A model generated the notes under the pieces. It was not told where the DNA came from. It worked only from the letters and a program-made list of their open reading frames with translations, and did not search any database. Below, in pieces: positions 13,608-25,649 of a stretch of DNA of 64,000 bases (positions are counted from its first letter, which is position 1; each line of letters opens with the position of its first letter). The translations under genes and the position numbers were made by a program. Source of the stretch: Centroberyx gerrardi (Eukaryota > Chordata > Actinopteri > Beryciformes > Berycidae); contig NC_136008.1 of NCBI RefSeq assembly GCF_048128805.1, positions 15,396,572-15,460,571 of the forward strand, given 5' to 3'.

Positions 13608-13655
13608 TTATTTGTATGTATGTATGTATGTATGTATGTATGTATGTATGTATGT
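13608..13655. repeat. (TATG)n tetranucleotide microsatellite
   Basis: About ten perfect TATG/GTAT units in a row. It lies about 110 bp upstream (in tppp sense) of the tppp start codon. The run is non-coding and likely to be length-polymorphic. Confidence 0.9.
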
Positions 13656-16600
13656 GTAAGAGAGTGTAGAGGGAAAAAGAGAAAAGAAAATGGAGAACTG
13701 AAAATGAAAGCCTTGTTCTTCAAAGCAAACTACAAAGTCTGCAAAATTCCACTGCTCCTCCTCTTACTCTGTGAGGCCATCATTATCATCACTAATAACA
13801 ACTTGCTTCCATACAGCTATGTTAAATATTTTGTAATATCATGCATTCGACAATTGCAAACTGAAGCCTGGTTTTGCTCGTTCTCCTGTTAAGGGAGTGT
13901 TTTTGAGCAGTGATTCCCCTACCCTCTCTTGCCTTGATGATTTCATTCAGTCTGAGGACAGGGATTCCTCTGTAAAGACATCATCATCCTGATTTGCATC
14001 TCCACATACAGACCAGCAGCATTTCACCTTCTCAACTTGGTCTCACACTTGGATCACATCTGAAGGGCTTATTTGGTCAATCGTCATCAAGTAAGAAACA
14101 GGAATTTTCACATTACTGTCAAACTAGTAAAAAGAAAAAAAACATATCCTTACATTTTAACATTAAAGCCCCTTCTACTATTTATATTAAGATAATGCAA
14201 CACTGAACTATACTTGTGGCAATACATGATGATTCTCTGCTCACCTTTCAGCTGTTCCCATAGTTAGCTCAGCATCGTTCAAGGATCTGTGTTGCCATGG
14301 CAAAGTACACCCCAACAAAGTCTCTAAAACAATCTGTCAGTCGTTGTACTGGCTCTCGATAACAAGTATAAGAGGCAAACTGCAGAGAGACGTATTCCAT
14401 GAGCTAAACCCTCTGCTCCAACCAGCACAGTTTCAACAGAGTCCCTCTTATTTTCACATTGCCAATATACTGCTTTCACTCACACCCAGTGGCACCATGT
14501 AAAGCAAAGGGTTTTGTTTCCAAGACACAGTTGCCAACAATCACAAATGTGAACTTGCAAAGTACAGGCAACACTTACATGGGTACAAAAGTCCCAAGAT
14601 TGACCCTGCAAAAGGCTATTATAGTTGGCATGTCAATCTTAGAAAAAAGAAGAGATTATTAATCTGTATGAATAATGGCATTCAGAGCTATGCACACTGG
14701 GAACCCATTGTCCAATCCTCCGCTGTCTGACCCTGACCCATGCCCATGTCTTCACACAGACACACATGGTGACATCGCAGAGTACCACTATTGATGCCAG
14801 GGGTTTGATAGTCATATGTCATCGAGGACTTAGGCCAAGACAGACAAGATGGACAGATTCAGGTTGTTAAAGCCCTGATCGTTGATTTATTGAGTATATC
14901 ACATGCAAATTGAGTATATCACATGAGGGGTTTTAGTTGCTAGTGGAAAGTAATCCATTTGCAACAATGAGACACTTTCATAACTCAATATTATGCTTAA
15001 AAACAATACTTAGAAGCAATACAAATAAAAAACATTTCCAAGCTACGTTTAAAACTCATTTAAGTATTCACACACTCTCATCCTTTGTAGCAATACCATA
15101 GTGGGGCAATGTGACACCAAGAGTGACACTGCTTATTTTTTGTATTGTGCCTTTAAGACAAAGTGATCACACTCTCCCTAGATCATCATGTACCTGAGTG
15201 TGTATGAGGGAGTAGTTCATCTATATGGACTGCAACTATGAGTCCAGAGATGCTATGTGGAGGATTTACTTATTAATATATCACTAAAATGTGTGGCATA
15301 TTCTAACGCAAGGGAAAGAAAACATGTCTGTCATAACAATCAGTAGCTACTGAAATCTGCTTTGTGGTTTCATGTGGTGCAGGTTTCAAAGTTCTTGGGC
15401 TCAATTTCATTCAAATCTAAGAAAATGTTTCTGGAAGACTGGCCATTGATATCAAAAGTATGTAGGAACAGAATATGGGCCAAAAGAAACATACACAAAA
15501 TTACCTTTACTACATTTTGCAGTTGGTCGGCAGTGGTCTTGGTTATCACTACATAGACATACTATATAGATATTACTACAAAATATTATATCTGATGAAT
15601 GAACCTACACTTAATGTGCCACCCTTTCTTGATAAGTCAGATGTTGTGGGCAATCTTGTCTTAACTTGCATTAGATGTCACCCATTTTATTGCACAACCT
15701 CCCACTCATTCACTGGAAGTCTAGTTGCAATAGTACTACATACAGTAGCTTCCTGTAATGTGCATACTGAGATTTAGTGAGTACTTTATTGACTTTATAT
15801 TCAGTGGCCATCCTCAACCCTTCAGTAGAGTACTTGCTCTGTTATCCTTTGTGCTTCAATGAGAGCAGCAAAATCAATGTGCAACAAAGGAATCTTTTCA
15901 CTCTCCTCCGATTTATAGTCAGTAGTCTCAAGTGCCTCAAGTCCTCAATACAACAAGCCTCCTCAAATCACATCATGGTCAAGACTAATGAAGAGCTAAC
16001 CATGTGAGATAGTGTTAAGTCTGCACGGAGTTCAATGGTTTGGATTGCAATGGAAAACATACTGAGATGATTAAAAATGTAGTTCTCTGAAAGAAGAGCT
16101 TCTTTTAATGATTATATTAATGACATTTCTGAGTATAGACAGTATGCAGTGGAGACTGACATCATTAGTAGGTACAGTATATGCCATAGCGCATTTACTC
16201 ACCAGGTTTGATTTAACATTGCATTTCTGTGTAATTCAAAGCTATGTATTCTGGTTGATGTGGTTTTGGCCACATTACCACTGTGATACACAAAAAAGAT
16301 AATTATACTAAGTGAATGACCATGGTTTGGTCTGGAATGGTTGGAATGGTTTTGTCCTGTGCATATTTTTCTGTCCCACTTTGCCAAATACAAAAGGGAA
16401 GCCATTTGGTTAAGGGCAGATCTCAAGAGACAAATCTGTGACTGGATGACAGCGTGCTTACATACACTCGCCTTCTGGCGATACATTGCACAGATGAGTG
16501 CTTTAACTATAAATTGACCCATTTTGAACTGCATCTATTTCTAGCAACAAGACGCTGCCATGGCTGGAACATTCTATCCATTCTCAAGAGAGGTAATCAG

Positions 16601-18906
16601 CCAGTAGACAATATGCAGACTGAAATACTGAAAAACTAAATTCTGTGGTCAACTGTTAGTTTGGCAGATGGTGTTAAACGCACAAAATGATGACACCATT
16701 GACAGAGTGATTTGAGATGTGTGTGTGTGAGGAGCGTGTTGAGCTGTAGCCTACTCCCCCATCATGCCATCATGGTGACTGGGCATGCAGAGATCCCATC
16801 TGCTGTATATCTAGATCACTGTCCTGTCCGGGCAGCTGCTCTGGAATGCAACCCTGTCAGCCGATCATAATAATAGAGAGACCATCATCACCACACCAAA
16901 ACCCCCAGTCTGCTCATGACTGACCTCCATCTGACAAGTATGCCACGTCTGCCAATTGACTGGGAAGGCTAAGTATACTAATGAATGGGACAAGCACTGC
17001 CTAACGGTGATCTGGGTCAATCAGGAGACTTGTTTCACCATTGTACCATCATCGACTAGCCCGACCTGACTCCACTAGATACAACCTCTCAACCATTTCA
17101 CAGTCTGTCACTGTACCACTTCTTGTCCCCCACTCTTTCTCTCTCCCCAAAGAGAGAGGGACAGAGGGCATTACATCACCATGCTGGCCCCTGGGTCTGA
17201 AGTCACCACACTGTCTCCCTCAGTCCTCGCCTCCCTCCACCCGCTAACAGCTCTCCTAGTCAAGGACCAAGATCTTGGCAAGCATTGTGCTATAGAAACA
17301 ATATGTTTAAAACAAGCTACAGTGGTTATTGTTGGCAGCAACAGTAAGCCAAACAGAGGTATAAGGCAGTGTAAAGAAGGCCTGAGGGTCCTTATGCAAC
17401 CCCGCGATTTGTGATGAATAAATGACGCCCAGGACAGCAGAAGTGTCCCTGACATGGCTCAGATGGAGAAAGGCCTGTTGAGCCAATAGCACATTAGCTC
17501 TGAGTAAAGAGTGCTGTTGAGGATTTTTTTTTAGCCAAAGTCCAGACTCTGTGTTATACAATGTCTTCACCTTACCTCATTAAGGAATGTGGAATTAAGA
17601 GACCTCGTTTTGTAATGTTCATAAAATTATGTAAATGCAATCTAGTGTCTCTATTTCAACTATTGCTCATGCACACAATGGCAACTATTCCCTGATCTGA
17701 AGGTCAGTGTTAAATGGTTTTGTATAGAATAATGTTGAAAATGGAGTCAGACTACAGTATTTCATTTTGCCCAGAAGCATACCCTTTCTTTTGTAAGCCT
17801 GACCTGAATATGAGTTCACTCATCACAAACAAAATAGACTAATTTACACACTGAGGTTAATTGTTTATGACAGAACCCAAAGGCTCTTGGACCAGTGCAC
17901 TGCAACCTAGAACAGGGAAATCTGGGACAAACTCAGGCTATGACTGTATCTTCTTCTCATGCATACCTAATTCAACATATGGGGAGCACAAGGCTAGAAA
18001 GCCATGAATTGAACACAAATAAACAAATTACCTTTCTTATGGCTGAGGTGTACTGTCTTTCAACAGCACTGCTCAATTCATGATGTATGAATCACTATTC
18101 CTGTACTGGTATTGACCGATGCCAAGAATATAATCTAATGTTAGTCTTTGCATTAGTCATCATTCACATTTGCTATTAATCAATCAATACATCAAAATAA
18201 TGAGTGTACATCATATTGCTCCATGTTTCCATCATTAAACTGAATATATTTTGTGCACCATCTGTGCATCTTTCTGAAATATGATTCATACTCATCTAAT
18301 AGAATCTAAAAAAAAATCCCTCACAATAGAAAACACTGAGCTACATGCTCCAGGAGGCTAATAAATGAGGCCAAAGCAGTTTTTCCACACATAATTATAT
18401 AACTACCTGCATATCCTGGCAGCTGCAGCCACAGGGCAAATGTATTGTCATTCATCACTTCTAGACAGTAATGATTGGAGAACCCTTCACCCTGGCCATC
18501 ATTGGTTAAGTTTAAAAGAAAAAATGAGAGAAAAGGCTAATGTTTATTTTACTTGACAGGGGTGGACTTGTTGGATAAACCAGTGTCTCGGCGTGTTACT
18601 TGCGCGAGACGTGTTACATAAACTTGCAAATGCTGGATTCATACTGAAGCGGTGGAATAAGAGTCCACGTGATCATTGTTATTGTCACGCTCACACCGTC
18701 TACAGGCAGCCCCTAATGCACATCTCTCAATGCAGAACATTTCAGGCATTAAACCCGATTTACCTATGTGCCTGATCAACCGAGAGGTCAAAGCTCACTG
18801 TCATTATGTCTCACACCTAATAAAACAAAAGCAATAGCCCTACTAAAGCAGTTCATAAAGACACGAAAAAACGAAACCATAAGCCAGTGAAACATCAACT
18901 GAATTT

Positions 18907-18933
18907 CCGTAAACAGCCAAACGCTGTTTACGG
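18907..18933. promoter_or_regulatory. Perfect inverted pair of forkhead-like motifs
   Basis: CCGTAAACAG and CTGTTTACGG form a perfect 10-bp inverted repeat around a 7-nt spacer. Each arm contains GTAAACA/TGTTTAC, the core bound by FOX-family factors. It lies about 140 bp downstream of a candidate tppp 5'UTR exon (in the sense of tppp transcription). The arrangement is seen directly; binding is inference. Confidence 0.4.
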
Positions 18934-19072
18934 AGCTACCCTACCCTTTTTCTTTGATGCAGGCAGCTGTAGTCTCTAAACACGTTGGTCTACCTTGCAC
19001 CAAAACAAACAAGCGACCCTATGTTTCCACGACTGAGGAGCTTATATTGCCATATTATATTTTAAAAATCAC

Positions 19073-19300
19073 CTGGTGACGTAATCCTCCGCCGTCTTCT
19101 TGTCAGTTTCACAGAGCCATAATTGCTCGTCGAGGAGCCGTGAAGACACTGTCCTCGCGCTGCCTGAGCTCCGGTCTGCCTGATGGTTCAATCCCCGAGA
19201 GATGCTGAAGCGAAACGAGCCCGCTGATTGGCTGCCGACTAGTGCGGCGAACTGTTTTCTTCTTGCCTCGTTGCAGCCAAATACAGTATGTGCCACTTAT
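19073..19300 (-). promoter_or_regulatory. tppp: Candidate tppp 5'UTR exon / promoter region
   Basis: This segment is more GC-rich and CpG-containing than its surroundings (ACTGTCCTCGCGCTGCC, GAGACGTATTCC-like context is absent). On the minus strand it ends with CACCAG followed by GTGATTTT, a usable splice donor, so it may be a non-coding first exon joined to the micro-exon at 13483-13496. TGACGTAA, a CRE-like site, lies just inside the proposed exon end. No ATG frame linking to tppp is required because the start codon is at 13496. This is inferred from base composition, donor site and position only. Confidence 0.3.
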
Positions 19301-19569
19301 CAATGATGGTGCTACAGCGTTCACCGGATCGCAGACAAATGCAGTTCAAGCTCGAAGCGTCTTTGTTGTTGGTGTTTGTGTATGAGAGCGAGGCGGAGAT
19401 GGAAGACCTAAACATGAGCTTTACTTACACTGATGTCAGTTACTTATTAAACTATGGCAACATGACGGCTTTATTAGCCTAATCAACAATACAATTTACA
19501 ATTTGATTTAACAATCAAGTCATCAGTCCTGTGTCATCGTGAGCCAGTGAGAGGCCGATGGCTGATGAT

Positions 19570-19615
<46 letters not shown>

Positions 19616-20568
19616 CCAAATATTTTCCACCAAGTGCACCCTGGCTCTAGTCCAAGCACAGGATGTCTTGAGGTCCTGATGGTGGCTTGGACTGTGGGCG
19701 GCCAGTGGGAATTCTCTTTTTTCATGATAAGAGGGATTCTCTATATTCAAAACAAACCCTCCTCAAGTTATTTTAAGATGATTTCCTCTCAGGAGCTATT
19801 GTTTATCTGCCTTCTGGACCTGAAATTTCTGATGTCCAGTGCATGAACCATTTGAAAGTGTTACACAACCCGTAGTGACTGGACATGGATGGACATTATG
19901 TAACTCTGAGCCCACTGGGGCCTGGCTGATGTTAAGACTGATAGGGCCAAGCTTTCAGATGCGCGACTCAAAGATAATGGCAAACTGCATGCCTCTGAGC
20001 TAGAGGAAAAAGCAAAGTAAAAGGCTTATTACCGCGATGGTTCATCAAAATGAAAGTACACTCAATAATCACCTGGTGACATAATGCTGTTAGTTCCTCA
20101 AGCTGCTTCAACAGCGCCACTGTGTGGTCAAGTGGTATAGAAGAAAACAGTGATGGGGCAGACATTGTGGATTTATATGCTTTACTATTAAATTTAAAAA
20201 GGGTTGCTGAACCATGCCAGCATTGTGAAATAAACAGTTATTAAAACAGTAATACAAATCAAAAACTGATTAAATATTTTTAAAAGAATCAAAAACAATT
20301 CGACATTTGTCATAAAACCACACGGTATTTTTAAAAACAAACAAAACACACTGACCTATTCCACAGGAATTCAGATTGCATAGAAAGTGTCCAGTTGACA
20401 GACAAAAAAATGTGTAACACTCCATGATGTACGTCAAAACTGTGATATCAAGTCATCCTCCATCAGCATCCATCCACTGCTCCTTATGAGCAATAGGTCT
20501 GTATTGTGGCTCAGTTTTCATAAATAGTTCCTGAGAGTTGAACATCCTGGTGCCCTGCTGTGCATCAG
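19301..20568. other. Intergenic region between tppp and zdhhc11 (with zdhhc11 3'UTR)
   Basis: No gene is seen. Apart from the (AT)n run, the part nearest 20568 should include the zdhhc11 3'UTR on the minus strand. The text at 20067-20085 nearly duplicates that at 19067-19085. No clear polyadenylation signal could be assigned. Confidence 0.5.
19571..19613. repeat. (AT)n microsatellite
   Basis: A perfect dinucleotide run of about 21 AT units, non-coding, between tppp and zdhhc11. Confidence 0.95.
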
Positions 20569-23366
20569 CTACTGCTGCGTATCGTCCGGGGTCATAACCG
20601 AGCTCCCGAGGGGGTTCTGCACCCCAGGAACCCCGTCGGCAGACTTCACACTGGATTGCTCCGTACTGTGAGCCTCCTCATCTGCTTCAGGCTTCCAGCT
20701 CTTGGAGTTGCTCATAGGCATTTCCCCTTTCAGACATGAAAACATTATGAAGCATAACACTGCGTTTGGTATTTACATACAAATGAGGATGCTGCTCAAT
20801 TACTGCATGGATTAACATTTTTACTGTGGTAAGCCTTACTAATAACCTTCATTGTGGTCCCATTACTCTGTCTTTAATGGATTTGTATATATTTTATACA
20901 TAAAAAATTGAAAGCAGCTCACTTAAATGACTAGAAAAAAACACCAAGCAAGGTATACCAATAGTGGTGAGTGAAGTCACATACCTGTTGTGTTCTCTGT
21001 GGGATTTTCTGTGCCGTAATGAAAACTATTCTCCTTTTCTGCTGACTTTGTAAAGTTTTCCAACTAGACCAAAAACAATTTTTTGATACAACATTACCCA
21101 TCTGGTGAAAAATGTAACAGATTCGATGGAGGCGTAAGAAGACACGCTTACCTCAGTGCAGATGGACTCTGAAAGTCGACTGGCGAGCGGTCCTTTATCA
21201 TCAAATTTGCAGGTACTGCAGAAAAAGCAAACTGGCATTAGTTATCCTATTGTACGAAAGCTAACTTGAAATATTACCATATATAGCCATGAGGAATCAA
21301 AAGTACCTTGGGCTCTGTGGTAACCTTGGCTCACAGTCAATCGAGCTCTCTTGTGTTGCCCTGTTATTGATTTTAGCAGCATGAGGGATTCCTGCCTCAA
21401 TGTCTCGGCTTCTAGCTTCTTTCTGACGCTGCATCTTTACATAGTCAAACGTGCTCATGCCTTTGTAAACTGCATAGCACAGAAGAGAACAAACACCAAA
21501 GGGAAATGATGAGGATTAATGAAGGCAGGGGTTAAAAAAAAAGCCATATCAAATCTAGTTATAATGCCCTAAGTGAGAGATTCTGTGGGGGCTGCCTGTG
21601 ACTCACAGAGGTAAAAGTGGAAGCCCAGCAGATGACTGAGCAGCAGCAGGCAGGTGATGCTCAACATGACTGTTATGAAGGCTAACACAAGGAGACCAGC
21701 TGAACTGGTCTGTATGGGCGCTAATGGTAAGAACACCAGCCAAGTCCCATTGCCCAGCACACCTGCAGAAACAAGGAGCAAAGACAACACACACAATATC
21801 ATCAGCGCCGACAGAATATAAGGTTACACCCTTGATTTTTAATGATGAAATTAACTTGTGTATTGGGTGTTCTATCCAGTCAGATCAAGCAAGTCTAATA
21901 CAGCGTTGATTCTCACTGTCAAACTGCGGGGCCGTCCGCAGGCTGCTTGGATCCAGGTAGTGCTGAATGAATATGAACAAGATAACTACAACCAGCAGGA
22001 AGACGCCTAGTGTAGCAGAGATTAGCGCCACAAAGAAGCACCTGAAGGCAAGATACAAAAACGGTTATTAATTCAAATGTCATGCCCATGTGGAACATAA
22101 CCTATGGAGTCAGATGCAGAACACTGGGTCATCGATCATCCAAAACTTCCTCTTACCAATAGTTCCTGCCACCCACGCACGTGTTCAGCCATTTGCAGTG
22201 GTGATCAAAGTCTGCCACGCACTTGTTGCAAACTCCACAGTGTTTCACTTTGGGGCCACTACATGAAGATGGATTACATTAACACCATTAAACGCAACGT
22301 TTTCATAATTAATTACCAAATGATATTATTTCAATGAATGAATTAAAAATCACATTAGGGACTACTGCTCGGATACATACACCTTGACATCACACAGGTG
22401 ACAGTGTAGGTCCTGGATGACATGGGGTTGCTTAGTCCGGTCAAAGAATGGCATTGGATTGGAATAGTTCTGTTTGGCCCTGACACTGGCATCTGCTGGA
22501 TCTATAGTCAGTGCAGCAATATGGGTTATAAAGTGTGCAATAAAGGATATGCCCGTCACCTGCATGCAGCAAGGGTCAAGGAATAAAGTGCTAAAATCAG
22601 GGAAATATTGCTATACATGTGTAAAAAAAAAACAACCTGACAAATGTTGAGTGCCAACAAGCTCGCATTAACAAGAAACTTACCACTGCTGTACACAAAA
22701 GTATCAGTTATGTGAGTAATAGAGTCAAGTCTGAAGAAAATCAACTGTTCTTATAGCTGAAGGACACACAGCAGCCTCCTTCAGCAATATGAACTACTGC
22801 TGACGTCAAGCAGCATTCAATTTATGACAAAAACGGCAGTGATAATGTCTTTTGGGCTTAATGGAGAGGATAGTAGGCCTAACAGAGAGAAAGGGAGTCA
22901 TGTCTGGTGTGACTGGAGCCTATACAGAAAGCCCACACAACAAAATCCTTGTCTTGTCCAGTGGTACACACAAGACCACAGCCAAGACTAATGTTTGAGG
23001 AGCCATGAAACTTGCTCCACATTCAAATCTTAAAGACTTGCGGCTGCATTGATGCATATTACATGACAAATTAAGCAATACACCTTTCTACTTAAAAGAT
23101 GTGATCCAGATGACAGTGAGGTTTCAGCTGTGTAAGTTAAAGGATACAGCATAAGCAGCGTGGCTCCACGGTGGAGGCAGAAGGGGGATGTAGATGCCAA
23201 AGCTGACTATGGCGAGGTAGCTGTACACCAACCAGCCGACCACCTGGAAGGCTTGAGGGGGCCACGACCATCCGTTGATCCTGGGAGGCTTGGAAGGAAC
23301 CAGCTCATTCCTACTGCTGCCATGCACGGGCGCTGTGCGTCTCAGCCCCCGACTAAAGCAGTTCAT
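20569..23366 (-). CDS. zdhhc11: Palmitoyltransferase ZDHHC11 (DHHC-type zinc finger protein)
   Basis: Nine minus-strand exons: 23148-23366 (ATG), 22381-22559, 22157-22258, 21917-22041, 21607-21762, 21307-21469, 21152-21215, 20985-21063 and 20569-20726 (TAG). They give 414 aa; human ZDHHC11 is 412 aa. The N-terminus ([17 protein letters not shown]) matches the family. Two hydrophobic segments precede the cysteine-rich domain, which reads [20 protein letters not shown] with the catalytic D151-H152-H153-C154. Two further membrane segments follow (exons 21917-22041 and 21607-21762), so four membrane passes with a cytosolic DHHC loop are expected, as is usual for S-acyltransferases that move palmitate to protein cysteines. 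The tail is polar and acidic. The ATG is immediately preceded by an acceptor-like TTGTCCAG, so a non-coding exon upstream is likely. Human ZDHHC11 has been linked to STING signalling, but the sequence does not test that. Confidence 0.92.
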
Positions 23367-25649
23367 CTGGACAACACACAGTGGGGGAGCAGAATCTTCC
23401 TTGAGGAGTCCTCAAACATCCATACATAATACTACAAGTAAGTGTGGCTCCAGCAGTGTGGCCACATTTGCCGGGGAAATGAGTTATGGAAATGAGTTAG
23501 GCATGATGACTCTTCTCCCTCCCCCATACTGTGATAAGGGCAGTAGAAGCTGTCGCCCTCATGTCCAGTAGTACTAAGGGCATCTGTCTTGACAGAACAA
23601 ATAGGCATAACTGCATATACTGTATGTTACACAAGGAGGATATTGCCATGTACAGCAAGAAATTCATTACCTAATGCAGAGTTGCAGCATTAACCCAAGT
23701 ACACAACATCACTTTAGACTGAAAGAAATAAAGTGACAGGAAAAAATAGCAGGTGATTCATTCTAGCCAGCACAGTTACCTGTATTTCTTTCTTGCCACT
23801 AGACGCTTCTCAGTAATCGAGCAGTTCTAAAACTCTGTTTAAGAAGTGTCTGTCCACGGGCTCCACTTTCACATTAAAATAACGAAGGAAGCCAATGCAG
23901 GTACTAAGAAATTGCAGGCTATGAAAGAAACCAGAATCAGTCCCTTGTCTACTGATGTCATAATGGCCTTTGCTCCTACTACTATGTCATCAAACGGCCA
24001 TTGTCTCTGTCTGTCAGCTGAATGATAAACCACAACACACAGGGACTTCAGGCGTTTTACTCATCAGACCTGTAGGTGAAATTCAGTTGCCTAGCAAATA
24101 CCGTAATAAATCCCAGGCTGCTTATTTGCGCTGCTGACAGGCGGTTTTGCTGCGTCCACCGTTTTGCTTAACAAATAACGTAGCCATAGCTCCCACACTG
24201 GTGGAATAAGACAGAGACAACTGTTAACGAAGGCTTTGTTTCTCCTTTGGCAACCAATGACTAACAACCCATCCGGCATTTAGTTGGTTACCTAGGCTAA
24301 TGAATACGTTTTTTTTTGTCTAATTTACAGCTTAGAATAAATGACAAATCACAAGAAAGAAAAGACCGATGACAGAATAAAAAGTAAAAGTTTAAATCCA
24401 TCAAAAGTCACTTACTGTTGTCAGTGGATGTCGCCCAGCGACTGTTGAATTAAAACAACGGTCTGTATTTTTGTTCAGATTAAGACGTAGATTTCTCCCG
24501 CTTGATTGCCCATAATTAGTTTGGCAGCGGGGCAGGTGTCTTCAATAGGCAACGCTCACATATCGCATAAAAACAATGACCGGCCAGAGAAAACAAATCA
24601 CTTGAGAGCCTCCATAAATATAAATAAAAGTCGTCAAATGTTCCTCCATTTCCATGCCATCGAAGGACGGGAGTCAGAAGTTGAAGTATCAACTCTAGCA
24701 GGTCGCAGCAGCGCTATGGAAACTGTCCTGATGCGCATGTGTATTGAAGCAGTCATGAAGACACCCAGCGTTTTGTTGCTGGCGTTTTCTGACTGAATTA
24801 ACACGCATGCAGTTTTATGCTAGGTGTCAACTCACACGATCCTTTCAAACTCAGAATTTCAATTGTTTTACTTTTAGTCCCTGGGGAATATAAACCCCAC
24901 CAAGATAACCAGTGTTGTTTTCCCAGAGAACAAGAGGGAACTTCAAATAGAGGGGAAATATGCATTATGAAACTTCTGCTTTCGAAAATAAAGCCTATAC
25001 TTTCGTTGTTGAGCCATCCATTTGCTCTCATCTTGTTGGATTTAATATATGTTGCATAATACCGATTCTAAATGGTATGCTGCAGGCCATCATGTAACTC
25101 CATTTATTTCACTTCCCTATGATCTCCACAAACCCAAAACTGAAATGAATAGCAAACATTGCAGACTATTATGTTATAGTCTGGGAGTTTAAAGCTGTAG
25201 AAATCTGAAATGGGAATCAGCATCACATCTCCACAGTGAACGCATAAACTGTCCAAGCAATCTTACAGCATCCATAAACTGTAAAAAAAGCTTAATTTGG
25301 GTGAGTGGTATAATGCTGCTAGTTATAGCTGTTCATATAGTTGATACTGATTTATAGCTCCCAATTGTGCTTCTTGAACCACAAATAAAGCAGGCGAGGC
25401 AACATTGTAAGTTACATATATTTATAAAAAACAGGTGCAAGCATTTATTTTTTTTAGGTGTTGCACTCATACAAAACCATAAACTTAAAATACAGTCTAA
25501 ACTTATACAATACAAACAGTCTGTACAATCATGATCATCCTTCAAAAAAGGGTCAGAGGCTCCTGCTGTCCCCACAGTATTTAAACAGAGTCCAACACCA
25601 AGTGTCAAGTGTTGTTAACACCGGGACAACAGAGCGGCAGTGTGTGTGA
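23367..25649. other. zdhhc11 5' region and brd9 3'UTR
   Basis: No coding exon is supported. On the minus strand a strong donor (GTAAGTGAC) borders 24416, so 24416 to about 24500 may be a zdhhc11 non-coding first exon. A second, weaker donor-like site (GTAACTG) borders 23780. The right-hand part should be brd9 3'UTR, with AATAAA on the minus strand at 25444-25449 (forward TTTATT), about 200 bp past the stop. Confidence 0.45.
25444..25449 (-). terminator. brd9: Candidate brd9 polyadenylation signal
   Basis: AATAAA on the minus strand lies about 200 bp downstream of the brd9 stop codon. It is the first canonical hexamer I noted past the stop. Cleavage position is not determined. Confidence 0.5.

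Larger units (their letters stand above)
13497..19072 (-). other. Upstream intron / 5' region of tppp
   Basis: No coding exon is supported here. If the candidate 5'UTR exon at 19073 is right, most of this stretch is the first tppp intron. It includes the tetranucleotide run, a short tandem copy of TTGAGTATATCACATG near 14889-14925, and a 10-bp perfect palindrome of forkhead-type sites at 18907-18933. Confidence 0.5.

Noticed and set aside
13608-13655. Regular repeat that might suggest a CRISPR-like array
   Set aside because: It is a simple tetranucleotide microsatellite with no unique spacers. The genome is vertebrate and no cas-like gene is present.
19069-19296. 75-codon minus-strand frame ending at a splice donor
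   Set aside because: As protein it resembles no family I know and cannot be joined in frame to tppp, which has its own ATG at 13496. It is kept only as a candidate non-coding exon.
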